From NCBI GenBank assembly GCA_018873245.2, contig JAEMBT020000005.1:5008001-5072000 (forward strand): a stretch of 64,000 bases of DNA. The letters run 5' to 3'. Both the position numbers and the translations under genes were made by a program. The DNA comes from Archegozetes longisetosus. Lineage: Eukaryota > Arthropoda > Arachnida > Sarcoptiformes > Trhypochthoniidae. The notes below the pieces were generated by a model. It was given only the letters and a program-made list of their open reading frames with translations, was not told where the DNA came from and ran no database searches. Below are positions 35,812-49,455 of the stretch, in pieces; position 1 is the stretch's first letter; each line of letters starts with the position of its first letter.

Positions 35812-38800
35812 CTAGCGCTAATACTATGCGAGTGACGGATTGCCATTACGTCATTAACCATTACCTTCACTACTCTGTTATTTTATTATTAATAACTTAT
35901 TATTATTATGTATCCTATCGTTTCTATTCTCTCCAATAATTACTGTTTTACCTCTTATTTAACTTATTTTGGCACTCAAATCTTACTGTGGAGGTAAAAC
36001 CCTATTGAGCAAGATCTGCATTCAATAACAAACTTTTGTTTTGCTTCATAAACTTTATAAACTTCATATCATTTATGTAACTAATGTATCATTTTTCCTA
36101 GCAAACATTAGACAAGTATTCCAATTGAATTAACTGAACTTTTTCCTAGAAGTAATCATCTGAAACCCTAAAATAACAGAATTGAATCTGATTCGAGTCA
36201 TAAAAGAGTTTAAATTTCATAAAACTTCAATAATTTGAGTCTCTAAATTCAACTTTTAAACAGTGCTTTCAGTTAATTGAGTGAAACTAATGTGTTTTGC
36301 ATCGGATTAGTAATAGATCAAACATTTAACGTTAAATAATTTAACTAATTTGATCACTAATTTATTTGAAAAAATGTATGAATACATTGTGCATAAAAAT
36401 GTGTACTTAAAAGCAATACAATCAAAATTTACTCATTCAATAAAAATAGAATGAAAATATTTTTAAAAATGCTTAAATTATTTTATATAATTGCATTGGA
36501 TAGTTAGATTGGCCTCTCCATTCTCAAATTGTCTGCTATTTGATCTTATATTTTATCAGTTTCTCAAGTATTTGCTATTTTCTTATAAGACCACTCACTC
36601 ACGAATGTCCGAAAGGCATCAATTTTGGTGTTTTAATATTGGTACAAATGTTGCAATCATTCAGATTGTCCATTAGATAAACGATTAGACCGACAGAAAA
36701 GTCCAATTATATTCCTGTAAGAAATGCAAATAAAATAAACTTAAAAAATTGAACTTAGATTAACTTATATGTAAGCTATTTTCTTATAGTTGTCAAAAGA
36801 ATATACTGACCCAAACTCATACTGATGTGACTCAATCCTTAAATGTGCAATACCTTAAGATCTATCTGTTTAGCAAAATTGAACAACGATAATCGCTTCA
36901 CTTCTGTTTAGCAATAGTTATTTTATTATGAAATCTACTTTTGATTGAGAGCTCATTGGATTCAAACTTAATCTGATTCTTTAACTGTTCTTTCAACAAG
37001 GTTTAGATTATCTTCCTTAGGGCTAATGAGGTGCAAATGAGGTGCAAATTATGTTAATTTTGATGCTTTAATATAAGCAGTCGTTTAATTACTGACAATC
37101 ATCGACAAATATATAAGCTTAAACAAAAAAACACAACACAAGTCTATCTTATGGAAAGCTCTCTGATTTCGGTGAGATTTTTGAGCCTATTTCAACGGCA
37201 AATATGAAGTCTAATATCTCGAAAATTAGTTATCCGAACGAATTTTTTTGAGAAATAATTCTTTCGTATTCGTACTCAGGGAATTGAAATACATGTTTGT
37301 TGAGTTTGATCGAAATAAGAAATGTATGCGTAGAATATTAAAGGTTATAAAACGTTTAATAAATTGTGTGAACCTTTAAATTATCCTTTTATCTCACGTT
37401 TACAACCAATTATTGAAGAAAACACTATTTCCTTCGCATAAGCTATGATTAATTGTTAATTGAGTTGTAATCGCAGTGATTGTTGCGATTTTGATAGTGC
37501 TTTCGTTAAATGATTTGAGATATTTGCCTTAGGAAGAATAGTGGTGAATGAGTAGAGTATTGGATACTTACCCCTCACTCTAAACTGTTGCTAACTTCAA
37601 AAAGTTTTATACTTCTCAATATGAAGTTTTCTTAACTTATTGTAATAATTGCTACAAAATAAAGTAAAAATAAATTATGATTGAATTTTAAAACTATTAG
37701 GTAATATGTTTTAATCGAGAAAGTATGTTTAATTAGAATCAGTGTAGTGTGTTTGTCCCGAACTTGAAATGTTGTGGCTAAGCCACTCGGAGATCTACGT
37801 TCGATAATAAAAAGTGTTTACAAGACTCTAAAGGATCCAAACAGTAAATTGTTCGAACATTACTTTTGATTTTAGAAATATTACAATTATTATTGGGTTG
37901 AGGAAGTCTCAAAGCGTATTGAGCTTCACATTTGCAGTTAAAGCTTTTACAAAACCTAACAAAAAAAAGTTGAAATAAGTTTGACTTTTATTATTCTGAA
38001 TTGCATTAGGCGAAAGTGTGAATTCGTGCAAGGTGTCGGCCTCTTTATACTAGACTTCAAACTATTGCTTCAAATCAACTTGTTTCAAATGAACTGCTGA
38101 GAAACTTACATATTGATAAGTATCTTAAAACATAGATGTCACTACATTAACCACCATTTAGTTAGGTATAAAACTATTTTAAGATTTACTTTTTAAACTT
38201 TATTTAGATATTGAGTTTTAGTTCAACTCTAATGTCAATAATCGAAAGTAAGTGCTTTTGTGTCTGTGCACTCGAGGCATTTAAGTTGAAATAAGAAAAA
38301 GTTTAGCATCTGTTCAATTATTTGCATGCATTAGTTTGAAAAGCTTTCAATAAAGAGTCTTTTTTTATAACTACAAGAAGAGCTACAACAAAGGTCTTTC
38401 TCGCATTTTCTAAAGCTAGTTTGTCTTTGATCAAACTTTTAACCTAATCCTGAAATAACTTTCTCTCAACAAGGATAAGAGTGAAAGATTATGGAATGGC
38501 TTAATGAAGATTTGTTGAAAAGACAGCCTTCTATTTGTTCAAATTATTACATTGAAGATAATTATTTAAGGGTTACAATAACTCTGACTGAGTTGAGCCA
38601 ATGCTAACCTTAATGCTCAGAAAGACACTTGAGGCTGATTAGCGAGTATTTCTCAAGACAAGTGGTGAATATGAGGACTTTTTGTTTTGAAAAATGTAAT
38701 CAACCAATGAAGAAAATTGACGGATAAGCTATCATTGAAGTTCTGTTAGTACTATATTTTACAATAAAGTTAAGCTGAACATTGAATGTTTGTTAAATTT

Positions 38801-41587
38801 CTGAATAACTAATAGCCAAGGTTAAGAGGAAGAAAACATACACCCATTGATTGTTGAATTATATTCCTAGTCGTAAAATAATGTGAAAAGATTTTTACAC
38901 TGATCTACTGGGCTGTTGCTCGTATAGTTTCAATTGAACAATAAAATGGTTTTGTGTTCAGTCATATAAATTGGATTACACATAAGGGAAACATTAAATT
39001 AAGAAATAGAAACAATAATAGACTTGGACTAAGTTAGAGATTTGTGTATTTTCAAAACAAAATACCGAATGACCTACTTTTAGTGTAACGATGGGTGGAG
39101 GAGATATATTCCAAATGCTAAGAAGAACACTAAAAATTTTAATTATATTTCATATGGTGTTTGGCCGGACCCACTTTTTAGTTCTTAAGTCAGCAACTAT
39201 TTTTGAGTTTCGGTACAGTTATTACTGCGCAACTATTATTCTCACTATTATTGTTATTATAGTTTGTGATATGAATTATATTATATGAGGCGATACCTCA
39301 TGTCATAAATACTAAAATGATTCCGCATTCAAATAATTCAAATCCCATATCAGATACAGTGAAATATAGGAGTTTAGAAACAGACACAGTTATCACATTA
39401 ATATCATTGACCAAAGCTGCCATCAGATATGAGCTGAAAATTTGATTCATATGACTTTTTATTTAAATTTTTGGTTCAAACTGTTTTTTTGAAATATATT
39501 AATGGCATTAGAGTTTGAGAAAGTTTAACGCCTAGGTTTTAAGAAATTCAAATTATCTCAATTTTTCGTTTTGTCAACAATTTAAGCTGAGAATAAGGAC
39601 TGAAAAAGCATTTGTTCCTAAAAATTGATGTTAAGCACTTAATTTATGAAAAGATAAAAAATATGAAAAGTTAGAAAGAGGCCTAAGAAAATTGTGTTAA
39701 ACTGGCTCTCCTTGAAGCCAGATTCTTAGTTGTCATACATTACAAACAAACTGAATATATTTAAGTACAGCACAAGGACGATCGATTGATTATCAATATT
39801 AAACACAATGAATTTTTAAAAGTTAAGCCTCTGTAAATCTATGAAATCCTAACTTTTGTAAGTCTAGATTAAACTAAATACCTTATTAATTATTCTAATT
39901 TTCTCACTTGGTTTGAAGGGCTACACCTTAAGTTTGATTATAGACATCGAAACTACTCTTATTGAATTTAAAACTTAATCGAAAACTTTGATTAGATATT
40001 AGTTGCCAGAAATGAATGTTTTCTATGATCTCTGATCTTGACCCTTATGCATAGCAATCAAATACATGAATTATGTTATTTCATCGCTATTGCTGACAGA
40101 AAATGCATTTTTCAATTAATACCAACTTTGTATTAAGGTCTCTGTTTTGAACTATTGATTTTCACATTTTCGTTACTCGAAATAATGATTTTAAATCACG
40201 AATAGTTCCTGTTATTTATTGTTCAAATTGTTGCAAGTGAGACAAAGTTGTTTTTTTGCAAACAAATTAAACTTAGATTTAGTTTGAAAACTAATATTTA
40301 AGTTGTTGTGTGTTATGGTTAGTGTATTGTTGATTTTTTATAAATAGAAAAAATGTGTGCCAACTCAATCTAAAAGTACTAAAAAGTTTGTAGAGATTTG
40401 ATTTGACCAATATTGATTCGTTCGAACTATTTGAAGCAATATTTAACAATTGAGTTTAATATATAATACGAACGCAATTATCCTAACTTTTAAAGAACTC
40501 AATTTGAATAAAAACTCGATTTTGCAACAAAAATCAATTGAACTGAAAAATTAGACGCGTTCAGTGATTTTCCTGGAATTATTCACCAGCAGAATATTAA
40601 TCACAGGCTATTGTATAGTAGGAAAAGCTTATAATTGAGTAAATAATTGTTGCAAAATTCAAATGCATAGCAAATAGAAACAAAATATAAGAAAGTTGAT
40701 TGTACTGAAAAGTTAAACAAACTTTAATATTGAACAAAAACAACAATCATAACCGATTCTCTGTAATAAGTTATAGGATCTTAAATTATCTTAAATTATG
40801 ATAAGTTATTCTTCATCTTAAGCGACACTTTCTGCTGTGTTTATAATGTGGCACATGAAGCGTTTCTTTTTTAGATTGTTTATGATAGTCTGACCTTCGC
40901 GAGGCCGTTGCCTTCAGCTATATTTTCTTATATTCATTTCTTTCCCAATTATATGCCTCGAAGCCAACTTTTACCAACTTTACTCTTCATATCCCAAATA
41001 ATGCTATACTATCTGCTTGGGTCTCATTTAATGCTATGCTATCTCATGCTACGCATAATATCCAAATACCATATCATTCTATGTGTAGCTTGCGCAATAT
41101 TTATTTTAATACCACCTCTTTCTAACTGATAGCTCTTTTCATTTAATCGGTTTATAATTATTATTGAATGATAATTATTCTAACTTTGTTGCAATTTTCT
41201 AACTCTTTCACTGTAATCTGTCGGACACTCTATTCTTAGAAGAGAGTTTTAAAATTGATGGCAACCAGATTTAAATAACAAAAGTGGTTTTAAGAGGAAA
41301 GTCCTAAGAAGATTACGAGTGGCGCGAAATTTCTTACCTAATGTAATATGAGAATCACGCCTTACTTTACTTTATAATTATCAACTCAATTCAGTAAATC
41401 TATTGAATAAGAGGTGTAACCACTATTATAGCACTTATGGGTCTCTAGCCTTTTTTGCTTCGCAGCTCTGGTCATAAACTACACACTGTCTTAAGTCCTT
41501 TAACGTTAAATGAATTATGTGTTTTCCCTCGTTCGCATTAGAAACTAAGATTAAACGACTGCTTCATGGAAAACTAAATTTTGTTAG

Positions 41588-41740
41588 GTCAGTGCTACAA
41601 AGTGCTGTTTGTAATCTTATTAGAGTGAGGAATAAGATTATAGAGGACTGACTGTAGTGTTGTTAGAACGAGAGATAGGACTGGCTGTGGTGTACAGAAC
41701 TGACTCTGGTGCTATTAGAATGAGAGATAAAACTATAGGG
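41588..41740. repeat. CTATAAAGT-family MITE-like repeat, diverged copy
   Basis: Begins GGTCAGTGCTACAAAGTGCT and contains internal units with GACTGNNGTG...AGAACGAGAGATAG that recur two to three times. The right end (AAACTATAGGGG) is only a weak inverted match. Confidence 0.4.
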
Positions 41741-44266
41741 GATCTAGCCAAGTTATCTAGCCAACGATATTCGAAAGGTATAGGAAAAGATATATAATAA
41801 AAAGTAGTTAGATTCGAATAAGGAAAAATAGGACAAGTATTGCATAAAAGCAAACTAGAATTATCATAACTTATAATGTCTGGCAACAAATCAGTTAACA
41901 AGCTTTCCATTTATTTCCTTAGGTTCGCACACCTGCTCATCCAGTTTAGTTAGTTTAAAAGAAGTCGAAGGATGATAATATCTCACTATTGTATTCTGTC
42001 TTATATTATATTCTAGAAAGTCCTTTTGCTTCCCCCTAACTATTCCCTAACTATTGAAGCTTTGTTTTGATCCCCTTTTCTCGATTCCTTTTTTGACCCA
42101 TTTTAATATGTTGTTTCAAACTTACGTATATAACCATCAAATTATTGAATTTGTAGGAGTATGAGCTCCATGTGGTCACCCAACAGCAAATACAGAAGTG
42201 CATAAAACCATAATTAATGACAATTATTCTCTAACCAGCTAAACTTCACTCAAATGTTTTAATGTTTTATGTATAACTTACGTAACAGAAGATTCAGCCC
42301 TAATCTATCAAACTCTATACATCATATCTTCAGCTTACGCTTAATTAACAATTGAATGCTTTGAGAAAGTTATTCATATTTGTATAAAACTTTCAAAACT
42401 AGGTTGTCTTAAGTTATAACTTTGATTATTCAAACAGATTTCTCTCTATTTCCCGAATTTATTATAAAACAATTTGCAATTCCATCAAATTTAGTTACTT
42501 TAAATGATGTATTGATTAGCTTAACTAATTTATCTAATCACTGCATAAATTTCACCATTTAAGTGATTGATTTTCAGTTTGAATGTTCTGAACTTTTTGG
42601 TAAATGTGGACTACATTTTCGAGTTCCTATTTTGTTAAGAAACGTTTCAAACTTGGTTTACTTGACAGATGATTGGACTCAAATTTTTACAATTAAAAGT
42701 TTATACGACTGACTGACAAACACTTATAAGGATTATTGAAAAAAGTAATTCCACTTTTTGATTATCCATAAAATTCAGTCAACAAACAATAGGATTTAAG
42801 TTGCATTTGGGAAAATTGTATTTTAAACCTTCTAAAATCCTTTTAAAAATCTTTTAGACCCAATTACAATGACCTGGTCCTCCAAAAGAATTAAGAGATT
42901 GAAAAAGCTAATATTTAGTTTAGATTGAAGTTAAATCTGTCTAAACGAGACAAAAACCAACATTTAGTTGATTCCTATAGTTTTTCTAACCTTCAAATTG
43001 AAAAAGAATCTGAAAAACTTCAAAAGTCTTTAGACATAGTTTCGGAGTTTACAAAGCAAACTAGTCGTTCAACAGATAAATAAACAGATGAAAGGGCGGA
43101 TATTTAGACGATCATTTCATTTGATTGAGTAAAGTGTGTAGATTAGATCGAATCAAGTATTTGATGGATCTACTTAGTGCGAATTTGATAAATTAAAGAA
43201 TAGTTAGACTATGTGCCCGTAACCGATTACACAATAACCAATCTCGAACAGTTGAGGCAATATATAATTTAGCTTAGTGACTTGTCAAAAATTTGATTAA
43301 ATTCATAAGTCAGTCGTTTTATTAGAAATGTTTCTAAACTATTTGATCGATTCATTTCGAAAGCATACTTTTACGCAAACACATATTTAGCTGGCATTTT
43401 TGAATAATTAGCTGCCTTTACCTGGGAGTGCAACTACTTTAAAGTCAGAACTCGACTAAAAGTGCCTCAAAGATGAAAGGGTTTACGAAACTGTATTGAA
43501 GTGGAAAGTTATCATTTACATAATTATTCGCTATTTTCAAAATCCAATTTTATTATTAGCATAATTAGAGAGTTTTAGAAATTCCAAAATAAACTTTATA
43601 ACAAGTTGTATTAAAAAAAGCGTTTGGAGTTCAACAAGAATTTGAACTTAAATTTTATGCTAAGTAAAAGTTTGAACAATGCAAAAAGTGCTACAATTAG
43701 GCTATAGTTGAAAAACTATCAAACCATTAAACATGTAGAGTCAGTTTCGCAAATCTCTACAATTTAATCGCCTATTCAGTTTAATCTTATTTGCATTGAG
43801 TGTTTAACAAATTTGATTTAAACACAATCATGAATCAAAGTATTGGACGTGAAATTGAAATATAAGTTTAATGCTTATCAAACTTTATCGCGTTTGAGGA
43901 AAGATTATGATGAATAAGGACTCATTAATTTTCATCTTCAATACCAAGTGAGAGGTTTAACAGATTTGGAATAGAAGTGATTAATTTGAATCTAATATGG
44001 ATATGAATATTGAGTGTATGTTAGAAAAAGTGAAAACTGTTTTGGAGCAGTTTTTGTTTAGTTGGTGTTCAGTTTTATGATAGTTTTATAGGACTGGGAA
44101 ATCCCACATTCTTTCCTTTGTCTACTTTAATGTTTCTGAAAATTGGGCACTTATTTAAATTTAACTCTAAATAGTACATTCGAAGGTATATTTATAACGA
44201 GCAAAGTAGATTTCACTCTTTAACTCCAATTATTACAGCTGTAGATAAGACTTATTTGTTTGGTCA

Positions 44267-44426
44267 GGTCATTGCTATAGAGGTTTATCTCTAATTTTAT
44301 TACAGGCAGAGATAGGGTTTTGTCACAGGTAGAGATAGGGTTTTGTTACAGGTAGAGATAGGGACTCTATTGCAAGTAGAGATAGGACTTTATTACAGGT
44401 AGAGATAGGACTTTATAGTACTGACC
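44267..44426. mobile_element. CTATAAAGT-family MITE-like element with internal tandem array
   Basis: The left end GGTCATTGCTATAGAGGTTT pairs with the reverse complement of the right end, GGTCAGTACTATAAAGTCCT; both continue into TATCTC. Inside, a unit of about 25 bp (TTACAGGTAGAGATAGGG) is repeated about five times. No coding capacity. Confidence 0.6.
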
Positions 44427-44707
44427 CAACCACTTCGCTTTAACATTAATGGACATTCAAAGTAGTAAAATATAAAAACTTATCCCATTAAAGTGGAACA
44501 AAGCAAATGTTATATCTGGGAATCTACGAAGAAAATGCTGTCATTTTGTCAGTAAATTTCCTCGTATTCTCAGTTAAGTATAATGACATTGAAGCAGTCG
44601 TTTATTGTTGGACGCGTTTTGCCGAGTAGTTTACACATGAATGAATAACGAGGAATTGTTCAACTAAATTATTACGTTATGCTTCGTATAAACTTGAACA
44701 TTTGCTT

Positions 44708-44889
44708 GGCCAACTGCTATAAAGTTCTAACTCTAATTCTAATAACATTACGAATGCCACATCTGGTCTGCTAACTGCTATAAAGTCTTAACTCTAACTC
44801 TAATAACATTATAGATACTACATTTGGTTGGTTCACCTTCTATCTCTAATTCTAATAAGATTATAGTTACCACTTTGTAGCGCTCACTC
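44708..44889. mobile_element. CTATAAAGT-family MITE-like element, tandem-expanded
   Basis: About three units of about 60 bp each contain AACTGCTATAAAGT and TCTAATAACATTA-like segments. The right end ACTTTGTAGCGCTCACTC is an imperfect inverted match to the left end. Confidence 0.5.
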
Positions 44890-47087
44890 GATTATCTGTT
44901 GCATTTCTTTATATCATACAATTTATTTGTCTTATGAGAAAATCTCTAAGAAATTTATGCAACTTTTCATAACTTGTGATTAATTCTTGCCTCATAAGCC
45001 CTAGGCTTATAAAACTTTATTGTTTCAAAGTTTACTCCTTTGGGCAACAATTTCAAAACCAATTATTACCTAAAATTGCGTTTTTTTTATGAATAAACAC
45101 TATTTCGTTAAATGTATTTTTTCCTTTCAAATGATGTCATTATTTCCAAAATTTGAGAACTTTTAGCAAAAAAGTGGCCTTCAGCTGAATTCAAGGTGAA
45201 ATGTAGGTTTTAAGACATATTTTAGTTGATCAAAATTACAATTTATCGACTTATGTAATTAGTTTTTAACAAGACTGAGGAGTTGAAGCAAAGATGATGA
45301 GGAATCTCATTAATCCTTAAATGGATGTCTGAAGGATAATCAAACGAACGCAAACTGTCTGTAATACACATGGTGTTTATAGTTGCATAATTAACATGAT
45401 AAAAAATGTTAATATAGAAAAAAAAATTAACATGGCAAAAATAACAAATCCTTCTACTTATGAAAATGAATAAAAACTCAATTAATCTCTCCTATACTTT
45501 TCTATATTTGAAGTTCTCACTGACAGTGACTATAATTTGATGAAATCACTTTTGCCTTCAATGAAGTAAGAATTGAATTATATTTACATTTATTGCATAT
45601 TGCAATCGTATACTCCCTCGTCAGTAGTTAACATTAAATTATAAACATTAAAAAAGAAACTCAACCCATGCCTATACAATACTTTAGAATACTTCGTAGC
45701 ATTGACACAATGAAGTGAGATTTGGCTTAATTACTAATAAAGTACAGAATAATAGCAATAAATATTAATGGGGTATTTGAAGAAAGCAATTATCCAAAGC
45801 TTTATGTATTATCTAATGATTTTATTCCATTTAAAAAAGATTAAACTATAAAAATTAGACCTGAAATTCATCAACTTATCTAATCTGGCCTGAAATATGC
45901 GCGTATGAGTGAAAATAAACGATAACTATGAACTTTGATTTAACTTTCTAGGGATTGCTCAACATTGTGTTCTAATTTTCAAATTGATGCAATTCATTTT
46001 TGGGCAAATGTTTCTAAACAAGTTTGTCAAGTAATAAAACGTTACTAACAGTATATCATTTATTATAATCAAAGTCAAATGCAACTTAACAGCTTTACAT
46101 ATCTCAATCAAATATATAGATGCCATCGTTTATTCATTTTTAGGCTTAATTATTAGCTTTTCACCAGTAATTAGTTGGAGAATAATCAACATAACAATTA
46201 GTCCAAGTTAACCAAATAATTTTATTTTAGTTTCACAAACAAATGTCACATAAGAACCATTTGAATTAAGCGATCATTTGGCGCATAATATGCAGAGTCA
46301 ACGAGTAATGATTTAGAAAACATTTAGAGAATCTAAGTGATTGCATATACACCACAACTGGACTCAATCTTCAACTTACAATCAAATCAATACAGAAATG
46401 CACAACTTTTAACAGCATTTATCATTAATTGCAATTAGATATCTTATAATTCGAGATCATTTGTCTCTTTGGTACAAAACATTTAGTTAACAAATGCTAT
46501 CTTTCAGTTAATTCGTTCAAATATTTATTGTTTAATGTAAAACAAATGTTACAAATAAACTAAACTTAAGAACATTTCAAATATCAGTTATACTTATATG
46601 TTATTCAATTCTAGATGTCATTTAAGATTCAGTTGTTTTCATTTTAAGATAATTTACAAAACTTTTATCTAAAGGATATTATATTCTATATAATGTCCAT
46701 CAAAACAATGATATAATCCTTGACCCCCGCGTGGCATTTATTTTCAATTATACGTATTAAGCATATAGTTTTTAGAATGGTATCTATAATACTCTTACAA
46801 CTTTATAGCAATCTAAAAACACCTAGTCTGGCTCAATATGAATTTATTCGATATTTTGTTCATTTCTAGGTGTCTCATACTTCACATATTTTATACATCT
46901 CACCATAAGTGATTGCACTTCTACAAAATCATTTGATATTTGAGATGAGTGCAGTTGAGCAATCAGTTAGTTCTTTCAATTGGCACAATAGCATCCGTGA
47001 CCCCTTTATATCAATAAAATAATAAAACAGAAATGCCTCTATTCAATTATAATAAGTCATATCTGGTTCGCTTGGCTTTTCTGCACA

Positions 47088-47118
47088 TTTGGGACCAGTT
47101 ATGGACCAGTTATGGGAC
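47088..47118. repeat. Short tandem repeat, 13 bp x 3
   Basis: GGACCAGTTATGG-type units repeat three times, about 125 bp beyond the stop of the CABIT gene, probably within or near its 3' UTR. Confidence 0.5.
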
Positions 47119-47242
47119 CAGTTTTCAATTTCACTTTAGATCCTCTGAATAAGTTATTTAATTTTGAATTATAAATTAATGTTAATAATAACAGTAAATT
47201 CAGTTCATATAATTATAAGCGACAGATTGACTTCCTCTATAG

Positions 47243-49455
47243 CTAGAGGTAAAGAGTAGCTAATTGTCTTGTTTTGGAACTTTGTTCTTTACTTTGTTGT
47301 TGTTGTAATCTGTCTAACGCATTGAGAAAATCCAAGTGAACAGGTAATAAAGGTATTTGAGGTCCATTTTTATTCTTTCTATTGTTGAGTTCGTTATTTA
47401 TTTTGTCCATGTTTTCTATGGCTATGAAATTTCCAGTCATATCCCAAAATATGTTAGTCAGCGATCGGGACAGTTTTGGAAACTTAGGCTTTGGATCTCT
47501 AAACAACTCTTTAGATCCCGAGCCTGAAGATGTTTGACCAGAATTACTTGATTCTAGCGTGTTATTGAAGTCGATTCCAGGCGGTGCTATGAAATGTAGA
47601 TTATTCATTGACTTATAGCGAATATTGAAGATTGGCGAAGTAGTCAACGATCGGCTACTTCTACAGGTTTTGTTTGAAAATTCTCTACTCTTCTGTTGCA
47701 TAACTCCGCTATCGTTCAAACTGTCGTTACGGAAAGGCGAAGAAACGTGTTTAGCATACTTGAGGAATCTGTTCGACTTCCAAGTGTTGCGCTGACCGGA
47801 AGAGCTTTTGATGAACAGTTTGGGTCCACTATTTGATTGGTAATTAGGCTGAGGTGTTGAGGGCAAATATATTCTATTAGTACTATTAGTACGACACGGA
47901 ATTCTCACATTTGGCAAATATGGTATTTTCACTTGATTTTTATTACTCCGAGAGAACATATTGTCTTCAGGCAAAACTTTGTTCACTTTTCGAGAACTCA
48001 CACTAACTTTTTGAGATGCCATCGGGTATGACATTCGCTTGTTCTGTATCGATGGGATAGTTATTATAGGTGGAGGCGAGGGCTTGTTTTCGTTGCTCAA
48101 AACAGTTGTTTTCAGTGGATCCACAGGTTTGTGACATTCAAAATCACTTTTAATTCTTTCTGGTAATGGGGCGAATCCGCGCACATAGTCGTATATCTGG
48201 TCGATTTCATCGTAACACTCATTGTTTTGCTCGTTTTCGTTGTTCACCTGGTCTCTCATGCACTCAATTGATTTGTTGTCTTCTAGAGATGAGCCACGTT
48301 TCAACTCTTCAGATGACTTGAGATTTTGGTTCAGAAGTTGTTGGGGATCAGACAAACTACGTTTGACTAAGAAATTAGACTGTAATCTTCGCTTATGATC
48401 GTATTGATGTCCTTGGAATTTGATGGGAAACTTAGCTTTGTTGTCATGTTTAAAGGAGTCCTTAAGATCTTTATTGAAAGTGTTCATGTCTAACACTTGT
48501 ATTTTGTCGGTTAAGTGTTGCATCAATTTGTGAGACGTTTGATTGAGAGCACTAAATTCCTTCAATTTGGACAATTCGTCTGAATTTTTTGGTCCTAATA
48601 TTTTCAAACCAGAGCTTATAGGAACTTGAATTATGGTTTGCGTGTCTTTTAATAAAGGCATGGCTAGAAGGCATTCTTCTTCAAACGAACTAAAGAGCCG
48701 CATGTCTGAATGAAAATTTTTCAAGCCTTGAGGAGGTTTACCATGAACTAAACGAACCATCAAAGGTAGTCGTTTGGAGAGCAAGTTTGTAATTGTATGC
48801 ACTCCTGATATGTTGTCCTCTTTAGCTACTGGACTAAACTTTCCTTTTTGATCCATATTTAAATAGATTGTATCACCTCTTGACGATTCACATCGAAGAT
48901 ATCTAATTGAATTTGACTTAGTATTAGGCACAATCACATCGGGAGTGATCAAAGTCAGCAGTTCTCCCGATTGGACTGTTCTAACTTTATCGGAAACCGT
49001 ATTCGAATCGTCATGTTTTCCAATATGCGCTTTTATGTTCTCTCTCACCAGACAAGTTTCAGGATATCGCTTCGCCAAATCTGCAATGCTTTCGATACAA
49101 CGAACCGACTTTCCCTCTTCCGACAGTATTTCCCACCAGCCGTCATAGTTGTCGGGAATGGCCAGTTTAGGACCGACGGGGACAGCTCGACCACTCGAAG
49201 GGTGCTGCTGCTATTGCGACCTTCTTTGAACCTTACACACTGCGCAATAACCTTAACTCTTTTCCCACCCATTGCCCAGAAAACGATTTGGTTGAGTGAA
49301 GGTGAAGAAAGACTGGGGACTCCAACATTCATATATTGACCTTTTATAATCTTCCCTATCTGTGGAAACGAATACTCTCGAGCGAATTCACTCAACTCAT
49401 GGCTCGAATCATTCCATTTGACGCAAGATAAATACACACTCGCGTCTGAACACAT
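47243..49455 (-). CDS. CABIT-domain adaptor, GAREM/serrano-like
   Basis: CABIT proteins (GAREM, Themis, fly serrano) are signalling adaptors. The start is the ATG at 49455 (MCSDASVYLS). The first 73 residues include LSEFAREYSFPQIGKIIKG and KRVKVIAQC, the opening of a CABIT domain. The second half of that domain (VPVGPKLAIPDNYDGWWEIL) lies in another frame. The two join in phase if 49236-49211 is a 26-nt intron (donor GTAAGG, acceptor AATAG), giving 728 residues. A lost base between 49210 and 49170 would also restore the frame. Residues about 74-230 complete the CABIT region. The rest is low-complexity, Ser/Asn/Lys-rich, with a Tyr-rich motif (YDEIDQIYDYVRGF, near 406) that could be a phosphotyrosine docking site, and a Gln-rich C-terminus (LQQQQSKEQ). 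No SAM domain is seen at the end, unlike GAREM. Family call is good, subfamily uncertain. Confidence 0.8.

Larger units (their letters stand above)
32263..47242. other. 15-kb gene desert upstream of the neurexin gene
   Basis: No exon with recognisable protein similarity or consistent splice phase was found on either strand. ORFs here are at most about 90 codons and AT-driven. It contains short tandem repeats and several copies of a CTATAAAGT-type MITE-like repeat, listed separately. It may house 5' UTR exons or enhancers of the neurexin gene at one side and lies downstream of the CABIT gene at the other, but no sequence shows this directly. Confidence 0.5.
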
